Source of the DNA: Allolobophora icterica | Taxonomy: Eukaryota > Annelida > Clitellata > Crassiclitellata > Lumbricidae | NCBI GenBank assembly: GCA_963556255.1 | Contig: OY744610.1 | Location: 65,310,583-65,374,582, forward strand | DNA: 64,000 nt | Direction: 5' to 3' | Part shown: one piece after another, positions 33,552 to 44,581 of the stretch | Layout: each line of letters opens with the position of its first letter | Position numbering within the stretch: position 1 is the stretch's first letter | Notes under the pieces: generated by a model | Told to the model about the DNA's origin: nothing | What the model saw: only the letters and a program-made list of their open reading frames with translations | The model's database searches: none | Program-made: the position numbers and the translations under genes

Positions 33552-34957
33552 CTTGTCTTGTCTTCAACCGTCCTCAATCCGAGGGTTGGTCGCTTCATGG
33601 ACAAGTTTCCTCCATCTCCTCCTGTCCTCCGTCTCCGACAACACTTGATTGAACGATAAATCCATCCAAGTTCTGATGTTGGTGAGCCATCCCATCCTCG
33701 GTCTTCCTTGTGCTCTTGCCCCTGGGACTGTACCCTGCACTATCTCTTTTTCCAGGCAGTCTCCCTTCTTCCTCATCAGGTGTCCGAAGTAAGAAAACTT
33801 CCTTCGTTTGATCGAGTTAAACAAGCTTCTTTCTGTTCCTATCTTCTCCAGTACCCATTCATTTGTTCTTTTTTCCGTCCACGATACTCTCAGAATCTGT
33901 CTCAAGCATTTCATTTCGAATGCCTCTATTCTTTCTTCGTCTCTTTTCTTTATAGTCCAGCTTTCACAACCATATGTTGCCACTGGCCAGACAAGGGCCT
34001 TCATGAGTCGTAACTTAGTAGCCAGTTTTATGCTGTGACTCCTCCATATTTGCCTCAGTGCTGCCCCTGTGCTCAGTCCCCTTGCCAGTTTCTCTGGTGC
34101 ATTCTGCATCTTCAGTTACCAGCGATCCCAGATACCGAAAAACGTCAACCTGTTCCAGTTTATTTCCTCCAACCTTTATGTTGCATGTTCTGCCTTTTAG
34201 CGTCATCACCTTTGTTTTGTCCATATTTATCAGTAATCCCTTTTTCTCCCCCACTTGCTCCAATCGAGTGACTAACTTCTGTAGTTCCAGTTCTGATCCT
34301 GCCAGGAGTACAATATCATCAGCATACCTTAAGTTCGTAATTTTCCTACCACCTATCTGCACCCTCCCTCACATCCATCCAGCACCTCCCTCATGATCAC
34401 CTCCGCCATAATGTTAAATAGATTGGGGGAGATCACACATCCCTGTCTGACCCCTCTCTTGACGCGGAACCCTCTTGATAGTGTTCCCGCCACCTTTACT
34501 TTAGCCTGTTGTTTACAGTACAATTTGTTCAGCAAGTTAATAATGTGTGCCGGATATCCCATCTCCGCCATTACCATCCAGAGCTGTTCGTGCGAGATGC
34601 AATCGAAAGCTTTTGTGAAGTCAACGAAACACATGCATAGTGGCTGCTGGTGATCATTCATTTTCTGCATTATTATTCTGAGATTTGTAAGCTGGTCACG
34701 CGTTCCTCTTCCTCGCCGAAAACCGGCCTGTTCATTTGCAAGCTCTGACTCTGTTTTTCCTCTCATCCTCTCTAGTATGATCTTGAGGATGATTTTACTA
34801 GCGTGTGACACCAATGCTATGGTTCTGTAGTTTTTACACTGCTTCAAGTCTCCTTTTTTGGTATTGGAATGAAGACTGAGTTCACCCAGTCCTCAGGCCA
34901 CTCCCCTGTTTCCCACATCGCTTCACATATGCGATGCATTTGATCCAGTGCTGACTA
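33552..34957 (-). pseudogene. Non-LTR reverse transcriptase pseudogene
   Basis: Three overlapping minus-strand frames plus an upstream piece together give an RT domain: WPEDWVNSVFIPIPKK, FVDFTKAFD (motif A), GVRQGCVISPNLF (motif B), LRYADDIVLLAG (motif C), VFRYLGSLV, YGCESWTIKKRDEERIE and GARAQGRPRMGW. At least three frameshifts separate them (near 34850, 34355 and 34090). The 3' side on the plus strand begins with TCTTGTCTTGTCTTC, a likely (CAAGA)n-type tail. It is a different family from the element at 5573. No target-site duplication identified. Confidence 0.88.
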
Positions 34958-35122
34958 GAGAAACGAATTTCTGTTGACGTCAAGAGCCCTTGTTGCTATT
35001 AGATGTCGTTAAACTCTGGATTCGATGACTAGATTCATCGTCAGTCAGATTTAAAACTTATGCAAGCTGTCAGAAGGTGTCGAACGGGTCTAAAATCTAG
35101 CCATTGACCGAAATTAAATGTA

Positions 35123-35225
35123 TATAACATCGGAAGAAGGCGTTTTAAAGGTGTTTAAGCAGATCTGCATAATTGTGCTATAACTCAATGTTTAACGACA
35201 TCTTCTGGCTGCCAATGTTGTACAT
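35123..35225 (-). promoter_or_regulatory. Box A-box B-TATA module, well ordered
   Basis: Plus strand: TATAAC at 35123, AAAGGTGTTT at 35147 (24 nt apart), TTTAACGACATCTTCTGGC at about 35191, then TGTACATTGACACCGA. In the reverse reading the A-to-B distance is about 46 nt. Confidence 0.45.
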
Positions 35226-35439
35226 TGACACCGATCTTATTTATATTAACATATGCATTCACGCAGGAGTAGAAAGAAAACGAGTAAAAGGATTCTACTT
35301 GGATTAATCAAACAGAGGAAGTCTTCATGTTGAAGGCATGTGCTGCGGAAGAGTGGAGATTATCCGGCGAAGAAGATTATCCAAGGCACCAAGTTCCTGG
35401 ATAAAGATCTCGAGGAAGACCTTGGGATATATTGGACTG

Positions 35440-35723
35440 GTTTAGCATTCGACCGGTTATTGAGTCAGACAAGAAACGGAAGTGCGTGGTTCAAGGCAGA
35501 ACCAGTTTGATTTATTCGAGCGCTATTTAAGAAAGTCAATGATGAAGAGGTCACAGGTTGAACCAACAACGCCTCTGTCAACGGACTTACTTACTTTATG
35601 AAGGTATAAAACAAGCGATTTACACACAACCTAATTGTCTTTCTGTCTGTCTGTCGGAATGGTACATGGCAGAGGATTAAACTTCCACTATCTCGTATAA
35701 ATTTCTGGGCTGAGAGAGAGAGC

Positions 35724-35759
<36 letters not shown>

Positions 35760-36130
35760 GGCAGACAGACATGGGCTTTACATTACTTTACAGACAGAGA
35801 CATACTGACAGACAGACAGAAAAATAGAGAGATATAGAGATAAATTGGAGAACTGAAAATAAAAGATAACGTTACCAATTCATGTAAGTTACTATTGTAA
35901 TTCAGTTATGACGATTGAGATCCAACAGTCAAATGTTGCTTCATCATTCGGAAAGAAACGGACATCTAGGCAGGTGAAATAAAAGGCGCTGTATAAAGCT
36001 TAATTAGGTTCATTAACACAAAAACCCACATAGTAATTTTTTCACGAACGCTGAATGCTGACACTTGAAATACGTGGTTGCGATTAGACACCTTTAGTTA
36101 GAATATCTGTACGCTATAATAACCGTAAAT
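35440..36130 (+). repeat. Composite repeat with internal CTGT/ACAG tract, copy 1
   Basis: Order: GTTATTGAGTCAGACAAG, GTTCAAGGCAG, GGTATAAAACAAGCG, CTGTCTGTCTGTC, an ACAG tract (about 35730-35772), AAATTGGAGAACTG, CGGACATCTAGGCAGGTGAAA, AAAGGCGCTGTATAAAGC and an AGACACCTTT-TATAATAA module at 36086/36115. Further copies at about 39285, 45230, 47790, 60510 and 63020. The microsatellite is at the same internal place each time. Confidence 0.75.
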
Positions 36131-36144
36131 TGCGTTAAATAAGT

Positions 36145-36350
36145 AAGTAAGTAAGTAAGTAAGTAAGTATGTATGTCCTTTATTAGACCACCTGCAAACG
36201 CAGTGTGGCTTACAAACAGGTTATGCAAAGAGGTGGAAGAAACTAAACTATAACATTAGGTGAGCAATGCTATTGGAAACTGTCAAAACTGTCATAACTG
36301 TCAAGCTGATCTTAGAGAACTATAATTTAGTATTCATACGCATTTAAGGT
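36145..36350 (-). mobile_element. LINE or SINE 3' end with (TTAC)n tail
   Basis: Plus strand: TAAGTAAGTAAG, then CCTTTATTAGACCACCTGCA and a GTGTGGCTTACAAAC. On the minus strand this ends AATAAAGGACATACATAC then (TTAC)n. Same body as 48860-49010. Coding sequence absent. Confidence 0.6.
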
Positions 36351-36442
36351 ATCTTGGCTCTAGCAGTATAACATTCTGGTGATAAAACTCCTTCAGGGTG
36401 AACGCATCCGCTCTGGGAATCTCCTGATTATGCGAGCGTGGG

Positions 36443-36503
36443 CTTCCTCCCATAAAACCAACACATACGTGCTCCACGTATGTGTTGGTTTTATTGGAGG
36501 AAG
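36443..36503. repeat. Long hairpin: 29-bp arms, 3-nt loop
   Basis: Left arm 36443-36471 (starts CTTCCTCCCATAAAACC) and right arm 36475-36503 (ends TTTTATTGGAGGAAG) are reverse complements except at one position. The loop is CTC. Such a short loop suggests an inverted duplication or a snap-back replication product. An artefact of assembly is possible. Confidence 0.85.
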
Positions 36504-36862
36504 TAAGGTATGGAGAACAATAAATGCGCTATGTCAGTTAAACACGGTTAAGGTCGATGTCAAACGCTCTGAATTGCGTTCGATGAAAGACAAAATATTA
36601 ATACAATAATACATCAATGATACAATTTTCACGAGAAAATGGAAGAAAACTGGTCACGAAAGTTACATGGAAATGAACTGAAATACACCAAAAACTTTAA
36701 AGACGTCAACGGTCTTTGTAGCTATAAGATGTCGCTAAACACTGGATACATACATTCAATTTCAGATAAGTTACGAAGGAACTCTGCCAATACCCGTAGT
36801 GCCAATGGTGCCACGTATTGGGTTTCACTACCCTCAAATTGTAGACCCAATAGGGGCGTACC

Positions 36863-37028
36863 CAGTGTGTAATCTAGTCCCCCTGTTCTGGGGGGGAAAC
36901 AAGGTTTCTCGGGGGGGGAATTTCCCCCCAAAAAGGTCTCTGCCTTACAATATTGCTGAGTTCTGGGGGGAAACTTCAATCCTGCGGGGGAAATTTCCCC
37001 CCCAAAAGACGTCTAGATTAAACACTGG
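36863..37028. mobile_element. hAT-type MITE, copy 1, with 8-bp target-site duplication
   Basis: Ends are CAGTGTGTAATCTAG and CTAGATTAAACACTGG (inverted). GGCGTACC flanks it on both sides (36855-36862 and 37029-37036). The interior has repeated G-runs and C-runs (GGGGGGGAAAC, AATTTCCCCCC) and no coding capacity. An 8-bp duplication plus CAG...CTG ends is the hAT signature. End coordinates may be off by one base. Confidence 0.85.
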
Positions 37029-37189
37029 GGCGTACCTTAGCGACCCGCAAGCCAGTCTTAGTGCTTTTGATTGTATATTCTATAATTCCTTTAGTTGGGA
37101 GCTGTGCTGTGTCGAAGCCATATCCTCGTAATCGAGTATTGATCTGAATAGATTTCTATAAAAAAAGAGGTTATAGTTCGCTTAGAGTG

Positions 37190-37930
37190 TAACCAGATAC
37201 ACCTCACATGCGATTTACTTTCTTTTTGCATTTAGTAACAATATAATCTATATGGGGTTTCCATATGAGTCTTAAATCGAAATAACCCCTAAATATTTTG
37301 CAGTCTGTTCTGATTTAATTTCTTGTTTATTAAGAATAAACAACAATTTAGGTATTTTCCTCATTTTAATAAATAAGACTCCTATGGTTTTAGTTAGGAA
37401 AATTTTAAATTTTAATTCTCATTACACTAATCGCTCAATTATTTTATCCATTGCTTTCTGAATTCTTCAACATCGCTTGCAAACAACAGTGATCCGGAAA
37501 CACCAGAGACTGAATTGGCGAATCGTAAGGAGTCTTTTTTATAGCTTCGTAAGGTTACGATTTAAAGGTGTCTAGACAGTCTAACTTAAATGTCACTATT
37601 TTCCGTGTTTCGTAATCGTAATAGTAAACTCCAAATTCTAAAGCGGCACTCGAAAGCCTAGCGCGGGGCACAATCTTATTTACGAGTTCTTCGTCAGGTC
37701 TCTGGGACTTTCCAAATGTTAGTCAAAAGGAAGTCAGAGTCCGTTTTCGATGGATCCAGATATAGACAGGAGACGGAGAGCTGCTTAGGGTGGTGTAGCT
37801 TAGGTCGACAAAAACTGGAAGGTGAAAGATCAGATGAGTTAGGGTAGGAATTCTTCATTAAACGAGCATTGGCGGAGTTAGAAGCTGTATTAGGGAACCA
37901 GAGAGATATAGGTGAAAGAATTAAAGGTCT
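37190..37930 (-). repeat. Dispersed repeat family of 4380, another copy
   Basis: CATATGAGTCTTAAAT, GGTTTTAGTTAGGAAA, the TATAGC/AAAGGTGTCT module (37540/37564, 24 nt), (CGTAAT)n SINE remnant and AAAGATCAGATGAGT. More diverged than the 25 and 52 kb copies. Confidence 0.65.
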
Positions 37931-38353
37931 CCTTAATAGTAATTATAATAACATGAATTCATGCAAAACCTGAGAAGGAACGGTTATTTGATCGTACTGT
38001 ATGGCGCAAAAGAAATATATATAGGGAAAGAGGAACCTGTTTTAAAGGTGTCTATTGCAGCTGTAGACGTAGCCGTCTCCAGTCTTCGTTTGTCACTTGT
38101 GCCTAACGTAAACCTTATATTTATTTATTAATTGACATGTAATCATACTAAACGTTTCAGTCGTTGCTAATAAAATCCAAAGATTGCATTGGAGTCTATG
38201 ATTTTTAACGACATTTTATGGAACCAAGGCAGTCGACGTCTAAAAAGAACATATTGTGTATGTTTATTCAATGAGTTTCGTGTTCTGGGGTTTAATGTCA
38301 TCGAATGGCAACAATGGACAAACAACATTAGCAAATTTTGAAAATGAATTATA

Positions 38354-38460
38354 TATAGCAACAGAGAGACTGGATGTCAAGGTGTCTAAAGAGCTCTTTA
38401 CAGTCCACTTAGTGTTCAGTGTTTGACGACATCTTGTGACTGCTATGACCGTTGACGTAG
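38354..38460 (-). promoter_or_regulatory. Box A-box B-TATA module
   Basis: Plus strand: TATAGC at 38354, CAAGGTGTCT at 38378 (24 nt), TTTGACGACATCTTGTGACT at about 38422, GACCGTTGACGTAGAC after it. All boxes are close to consensus. Confidence 0.45.
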
Positions 38461-38700
38461 ACTTAATATTAATATGCATTCTTGCAAAACACTTCAACGG
38501 TTACGTTTACACGATTGGATTGGAATTACCAGTTAAAACAATGCACAAAACCGTAACGCACTACACGTGTAGATACGTATGTATATTCGTTTATTATGGA
38601 AAACTGGTTGGCACACCGCAACCAGGAACATGAACATAGAGAGATAATAGAAAATAATAAAAATGACGATATAAAGGTTTTGGATTATTGTGGATTGCAC

Positions 38701-38840
38701 TCAGATTTTTTTATACAGAATGCGCGAGATATAGTTTTTATCGTCTTTGTCCGGAAGTTCGAATGGGTGGGATCGAGGTCGTAGGCCCCGACGACGACAC
38801 TTTGTTGGCGGGTAGAGGGCTAAGACGTGAAGACTAGTGA
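38701..38840 (-). pseudogene. Possible LINE C-terminal fragment
   Basis: The minus frame ends GLRPRSHPFELPDKDDKNY then ISRILYKKI and stop. An LRPR.H....P pattern near a C-terminus also occurs at 57680-57806. From memory such ends occur in some non-LTR polymerases, but I cannot place it firmly. A chance frame remains possible. Confidence 0.3.
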
Positions 38841-38904
38841 TTACACTCTGAACTAGATTCTTGTTTAAACTCTTTATACAAAGAAATGAGTTGATCTTTG
38901 TTGC

Positions 38905-39255
38905 AGCCTCCAAGGAATAGAGTAATGGATAACGCACTGGCGTAAAGAGCTGAAGGTACCAAGATCGAACCCCGTAGACACCCGTAAGGAAAAATTCTGC
39001 CTTCCACTAGGTGGCGGCGGTGGTTAAATGAATAGTAGGCCGTGATTTGGCGCCGTATGTTGGCTGCCGCATAAGCCTACTATTAAATGAATAGTAGGCC
39101 GTGATTTGGCGCCGTATGTTGGCTGCCGCATAAGCCTACTATTAAATGAATAGTAGGCCGTGATTTGGCGCCGTATGTTGGCTGCCGCATAAGCCTACTA
39201 TTAAATGAATAGTAGGCCGTGATTTGGCGCCGTATGTTGGCTGCCGCATAAGCAA
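38905..39255 (+). mobile_element. tRNA-derived SINE carrying an internal minisatellite
   Basis: A-box-like TAGAGTAATGGATAACGC and B-box-like AGATCGAACCCCG are followed by a body with GTGATTTGGCGCCGTATG. Part of the body is repeated four times (see 39024). The related SINE at 41296 has a single GCAATTTGCGCCGTGTAT, so the expansion happened in this copy. Confidence 0.65.
39024..39253. repeat. 59-bp minisatellite, about 3.9 copies
   Basis: Units start TTAAATGAATAGTAGGC at 39024, 39083, 39142 and 39201, with practically no differences. Each unit ends with GCCTACTATT, the exact inverse of its AATAGTAGGC start, so each can form a 10-bp stem. Near identity of units means the amplification is young. 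Confidence 0.95.
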
Positions 39256-39284
39256 TTATATTCGACTCCTGTAAAACTGTTATC

Positions 39285-39304
39285 ATGTGCTTCTACTGTA
39301 TACA

Positions 39305-39373
<69 letters not shown>

Positions 39374-39790
39374 TGTTTGCATGGACAATGCACGATGGCA
39401 GAGGATGCCAATGCCACTGTCTTCAGTAAATCTCACACAGACAGACTACAAGCCAAATCGGAGAACTGGACCTAAAGTATCCAGAGCCACTGATATTGGT
39501 CAGTGTAAATATCATTTTTTTTAATCCGTTGTTATGTAATTTTATTGTGATATCAACGATGGCGATCCAAACAGTTAGATGGCGGTACATTCGGATAGAA
39601 ACGGACATCTAGGTTGATGAAAAGAAAAGACGTTATATTAGTCGTACTACGTCGAATTAAAAAAAAAACCCATATGGTGTTTTGCATGAACAGTTAGTGT
39701 TAACACTTTGAAATGTAACGCTTTAGCTAAACACCTTTAATTAGAAGTATTGATTCGCTATAATAACCCTGAATTGAATAAGTGCACTGC
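39285..39790 (+). repeat. Composite repeat with (CTGT)n, copy 2
   Basis: (CTGT)n at about 39306-39372, then CAATGCACGATGGCAGAGG, GGAGAACTGGACCTAAAGTA, AGATGGCGGTACATTCGG and CGGACATCTAGGTTGATGAAA. It ends in AAACACCTTT (39729) and TATAATAA (39759), 20 nt between. The uninterrupted GACCTAAAGTATCCAGAGCC is an empty site for the LINE at 45764. Confidence 0.75.
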
Positions 39791-39910
39791 TTCGTCCAGT
39801 AGGTATGGTCGATGTTAACGGCTCTGACTGCCATACGGTGGTGTTAAATGATAAATGTTTATAGATTAATACACATGAATGTACGAATTATGTTGCTCCG
39901 ATTAGACACC
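39729..39910 (+). promoter_or_regulatory. Module chain B-TATA-A-B
   Basis: AAACACCTTT 39729-39738, TATAATAA 39759, box A-like GACTGCCATACGGTGGTGTT at about 39826, and a second AGACACCTGT at about 39903. The B-to-B interval is about 175 nt, close to the 167 nt at 21208. Confidence 0.4.
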
Positions 39911-40218
39911 TGTAATTATAAGAATCGGTGTGCTCTATCTAGTACCACTGACACTGGTAAATGCAAAGATTAATTTTTCAATTTTTAAAATTAATAATGT
40001 TAATGATTCTTTGACGCTAACGTTACTAATGTAATTCGGTTATGATATCATCGTTTGCAATCCAAACAGTCACATGGCGCTACATCATTTGTAAAGAAAC
40101 GGATATCTAGATAGGTTATAACATAGGCGCTGTAAACAGTCGGATTAACACAAGAGACTCATTTGGTCATTTTTACATGAACGCTGAATTGTAGCACTTG
40201 AAATGCAACGCTCTAATT

Positions 40219-41130
40219 AGACATCTTTAATTAGAAGACCGGTGCGCTATAATATCTCTGAATCGCTTTCAATCAATGAATTATCTATGATTTGATCCAG
40301 TAGTTGCGTTATATCACGTGATAAAAAACGATGAGAACTTGTTCAAAATAGTTTATGGCGATGTCGTTAAAGTCTCGATCCATCCATCAATTTCCATTTT
40401 TTTATGAAATTCTTTTTAGGATAACGGTATACGTTTCCAATAATTATATACAAAGATATAATTATAATTAAGGTTAGATGTAATGATCATTTGTAGCTGA
40501 AATGATATTGAAATTGGAAAAACTAGATTGAGAATTGTGCATTGTGCATGGGGAATGTTTATTAAATATTTTGGCTTTCGACATTTCTTCGCCAGAATAT
40601 TGTTTAATTTTCATCAAACCATTTTATCACAATATTGTATCATAGTCATCGTCAGATGCATCACTTTATGTTGTTAAACAATGAATAATATTAGCGATAT
40701 ATTGTAAGGCTCTGTTTCGACACTTTTAATGGTATCTTATAAATGCACGTGGTAAAAGATTCGAAATAACAATTGAACACAATTTTGGATCTCATGAAAC
40801 GTCGTTAAACTTTGGAATAGGGCCTACTAATAATTGTTAATAACTACTTACAAAAAAATGATATATTTTCAAGTACTAATAATTTCCAAGAAAGAATCGA
40901 AAGAAAACTGAAGACGAAAGTTACAAGAAACTGAACTTAGATACATCCAAAAGTTTAAAGATATCAACGGTCTTTGTAGCCATAAAAGTAAGATGCAACT
41001 CCGCTATTACCCCTAGTGCCAATAGTGCCAGGTAGTTCAAATCCCAAGTCTCGAAAATAAAGTAGGGCAACGTCAACGGCATTGGTAGCCATAGAATGTG
41101 TCTACACTACGAGCGCATGAAATAATCACG
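40219..41130. other. Repeat debris with scattered boxes
   Basis: AGACATCTTT at 40219 with TATAATAT 19 nt later, box A-like GCGATGTCGTTAAAG at about 40358, and a degraded CCCAAGTCTCGA block at about 41043. No gene. Confidence 0.45.
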
Positions 41131-41138
41131 ATCCAATT

Positions 41139-41176
41139 AGACACCTTCAATAAAAGGACTACAGATAATATAATAT
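41139..41176 (+). promoter_or_regulatory. Box B-TATA module
   Basis: AGACACCTTC at 41139-41148 and TATAATATA at 41169 (20 nt between). GATCCAATTAGACACCTTC is nearly the same as at 19622, with a spacer that differs. Confidence 0.4.
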
Positions 41177-41295
41177 AAACAAAATCCAACCTTTAAGTTA
41201 CGTTTATGTAGCAATTGCTTCCTATGCACGTCCCAAGCTTACTTTATCCTTAAGACAACTAAGTCGCTTTTATAAGATAAGAATAGTCCATAGGG

Positions 41296-41489
41296 GGCCC
41301 GATAGCGCATTGGATAACATCTGGCGTAGAGTGCGAGAGGTACAGAGATCGAGTCCCATAGGCGCGGACATGCTTTCTAGGCTGCAATTTGCGCCGTGTA
41401 TTGCAGGCTGTCTGTTCTGTTAGTAGTTAAGATTTATCGCATGACATGTACATGTACAGCGCAGTGCGTTTGCAGGCGCTTAATTAAAG

Positions 41490-41550
<61 letters not shown>
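41296..41550 (+). mobile_element. tRNA-derived SINE with (ATT)n tail
   Basis: A box TAGCGCATTGG fits the pol III consensus and B-box GATCGAGTCCC is close to it. The body includes GCAATTTGCGCCGTGTATTG and a GCAGTGCGTTTGCAGGCGC end, followed by AATTAAAGAATAAT and a (ATT)n tail of about 60 bp. Confidence 0.75.
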
Positions 41551-42436
41551 CAGAGCCCTTGACGTTGAACTATGCTTACTGACTCTACAGTGGATGAGAA
41601 GTAACGTTTGAATGCGATTGATGTTTATTATTTTACTATAATCACTTAATTAAAGGTGTCTACTTGAGCATTTACATGCTTTGAGTTAGCATGATTATTA
41701 CACGTCATTACACAGTGAATACTAATAGCACATTGTAAAGTTCAATTTTGACACCTTTCAGTTTTCTTACGTTTTAAATTCATGTTCACTACACTGTATA
41801 TGCTTTAAATTGTCGTCAACTGCCTTTTAAATAAACTCGTGTATAAATTATACTCAGGAAAGATGGGGCCAAGGCTAGGATAAGCTATTAGCTTTTTCTT
41901 GGCTCCTGTTGCACTGTACTTGCTTGCTCATGGCTGTAATTATAATGCTTGTTTTTGTGCAGTAAAACACTTCATTCAACATGCAGTAGGCATACATTCA
42001 GTTGTTTCGCAAACCACACATTTTCCAGTAATCTAATGTCGCACTTGCGTAGACCAGTTAGATGGTCATACAAACAATGGTGGACTGGCCATTGTGCCCG
42101 TGTGCCATGACACATGGGCCCCTGTGGTTTCAAGGCGCGGGTCCCCGAGACAGAAAGGAATTAATTATACGTCAATCAACAATTATGAATATTTCCAAAT
42201 CTTAGGCCCTTGCATGATTGAATCGGCGAGACCCCAAGTGATCACAGTCAGACTCTGCGTATACAAGCAGTATCGCTGTTGGGAGGAGCAAACACTCTTC
42301 ATACCACGACTTTCAAACTGACCTATAGCTAGCCACAGAGAAGCAAACACAGAGGCATACACAAAGACCTACACACATGTAGATAAAGAGACAGACAGAT
42401 ACACAGACAGACACAGGGGAAGACATATGTTTGATG
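41551..42436. other. Gene-free stretch
   Basis: Holds AATTAAAGGTGTCTAC at about 41650 and a short inverted repeat, ACAATGG/CCATTGT, at about 42074-42096. The latter sits in a TGGTGGACTGGCCATTG stretch that resembles some hAT ends. No coding sequence. Confidence 0.4.
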
Positions 42437-42596
42437 AGAAGGTGTTTGTCTATAAGTAGTCTAATTTTAAACGCACCCAAAAGCCGCATGTAATTATAAT
42501 GCAAATATTTTCACGATATATTATTATGACCTCAGCTCATTACTGACTTTTATAGTCAGTTAGATAACGTGTGAGATGTTCTGCTGTTGACTCCAG

Positions 42597-42840
42597 TTAA
42601 CGCGATGTATTTCTTTTTTTTTTCTTTTTTTTATTGCCTCTGGCTATCGACCAGAAGAAAGTGTCACCATGTACAGCCAGGATGGACTGGATGGTCCTGG
42701 CAGGACCCCCAATTTTAGTTAACGCGATGTATTTCTTATTTTTTTAATTTTTTTTATTGCCTCTGGCTATCGACCAGAAGAAAGTGTCACCATGTACAGC
42801 CAGGATGGACTGGATGGTCCTGGCAGGACCCCCCAATTTT
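42597..42840 (+). repeat. Two-copy tandem repeat, period 122 bp
   Basis: GTTAACGCGATGTATTTCTT starts at 42596 and again at 42718, each followed by a T-rich run and TTATTGCCTCTGGCTATCGA. Copy 1 of the block has this unit once. Confidence 0.85.
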
Positions 42841-43446
42841 AGCCCCCCTCCCTGAGGGCCAGGTACACGATTTTCACATGTACATAGTGAACACTTAAAT
42901 CTTAATCAATAGACCAAGAAGCGCTAGAGTTCCTATCTCGAAATTGCCTTTTATATTTTATTTTACATAAACAGAAAAGGTGTTCAAGTAGGTGAATTTT
43001 CTACAGCAAGAACTATTACAATTTTGCATTTACAGATAAAAGTAAACAGCATTCAAACGCACTTCAAATATTGCAATTTATAATCACAAATCATTAATAG
43101 TTACAGTTTGATTAAATTGTTGTAATCTGTGTTTTGGTTCGTATGTGACTAATTACGGCGAACAGAGCGTGGCGCCCCTAACGGCAGTGGCGTATAACGT
43201 CGTGTTTAGGCCTACATGACAATCGCATGCGGCTTCTATGATGAAATTAGACGAATAATTATTATTTAGCCAATAAACAATTGCTGCATAAGCAGAACGT
43301 ATGCGCTGTATTGTCTATTACCATTTAAATGACATTTTGTATAACTTTCGCAGTGCGCAACGATGCCGCAGTGGATCACACTAGCCCATGTTAACAAATC
43401 ATAGACATGTCCCTCCTGCACTCCCCTAGTCACGCCTCTGGAGGAG

Positions 43447-43447
43447 G

Positions 43448-43507
<60 letters not shown>
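43447..43507. repeat. (TA)n microsatellite
   Basis: TA run in the middle of duplicated-block copy 2. The corresponding place in copy 1 (about 10762-10778) has only TATTATATGTATTATA. Confidence 0.95.
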
Positions 43508-43511
<4 letters not shown>

Positions 43512-43649
43512 CACGTGTCTGTATGTATGTGTGTGGGTCAGAGTAGGCGTACACCCTGTTGTCTTTTTGCGAGCATGTCACTCTCAGTTCCGGTTCTTTC
43601 AGCAGGAATGAAGTGATGACAGACCCGGAGACGGAAGCAGCTTGATGGC

Positions 43650-43935
43650 TTCATTGCTCGATGAAGGCAGTTCGGCCCCCAAACCATCCTCGATTACCCA
43701 TAAACCACACAGCGCCGTCTGCTGTAGAACGGACGACACACAAAGAATTTTCAAGAACTTCCGACACCTGGTGTCGAAGTAACGAATCAAAAGTTGCACT
43801 TCCAGTTGGTAACAGTTTGGCACGATAGCATGGAGCATTGTCATTCTGAAACAAAAATTGATACTAAATAGCACCATACACTTCTGCAATATGCCGTTGC
43901 ACTTGGTCGCGTTCACATCGACATGTGCAGACATC
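43650..43935 (-). pseudogene. Tc1-type transposase fragment, minus strand
   Basis: Translation gives MSAHVDVNATKCNGI and, in another frame, FQNDNAPCYRAKLLPTG, the second catalytic Asp region. It is the inverted partner of the plus-strand copy that follows, as at 10995. Confidence 0.75.
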
Positions 43936-44581
43936 CTACTCCACTGACGCCCAGAGGCGCACGCGAATCCAGTGGGCGTGCGGTACGCAAGCTAGAGTTG
44001 TGAGATGTGGGAGAAGGTGTTATTCAGCGATGAAAGCGCTTTCTGCCTGTTTGGCAACCAGATGTGTGAGAGGTTTCCTCGAGAAGATTAAACCGGGAGT
44101 GCCTGAACCTGACGGTGAAGCATTCTCTGAAGATCAATGTCTGGGGCTGTATTGCTGCCAGTGAGTCGGACGTCTGTACATCGTCGATAGAATGGTCGAC
44201 GCGACCAAATACATAGGCATACTGCAGAAGCTCATGGTGTCATCAGCGCAGCAACTGTTCCCACATGAGTTTTTGTGTCAGAATGACAATGCACCACACT
44301 ATCGTGCAAAAATGGTAACCAACTGGAAGCGCAAGAAGAACATCAGGACGCTGGACTGGCCCACCCAAACCCCGGATCTGAATTCGATTGAGAATCTTTG
44401 GCATAAAGTAGTCATGGAGATGTCCAAGAGACATCTGACCACCAAGTGCGAGCTGAGCGAGTCGCTCATCTTCGTCTGTAACCGTGTAGTCACCCCCGAC
44501 CACCTCGTCAAGCTGGTCCACTCAATGTCGACAAGCTGCAGATATGCGGTGAAGAGCAAGGGCTCGCTCATAAAATATTGA
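43935..44581 (+). pseudogene. Tc1-type transposase pseudogene, plus strand, best copy
   Basis: The last 130 codons (44192-44581) form one frame with QNDNAPHYRAK and DWPTQTPDLNSIENLWHK. The Asp of DNAP and the Glu of IENLW are separated by 34 residues, the Tc1 DD34E pattern. The first Asp (VLFSDESAFCLFG at about 44017) is in a different frame, so the gene is broken. N-terminal helix-turn-helix and terminal inverted repeats not seen. A transposase of this type would cut and paste DNA at TA sites. Confidence 0.85.

Noticed and set aside
39024..39253. CRISPR-like array of four regular repeats
   Set aside because: Units are directly tandem with no unique spacers, in an animal genome and inside a SINE: a minisatellite.
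42074..42096. hAT terminus at ACAATGGTGGACTGGCCATTGT
   Set aside because: The inverted arms are only 7 bp with an 8-nt gap, and no second end or 8-bp duplication was found; probably chance or a worn relic.
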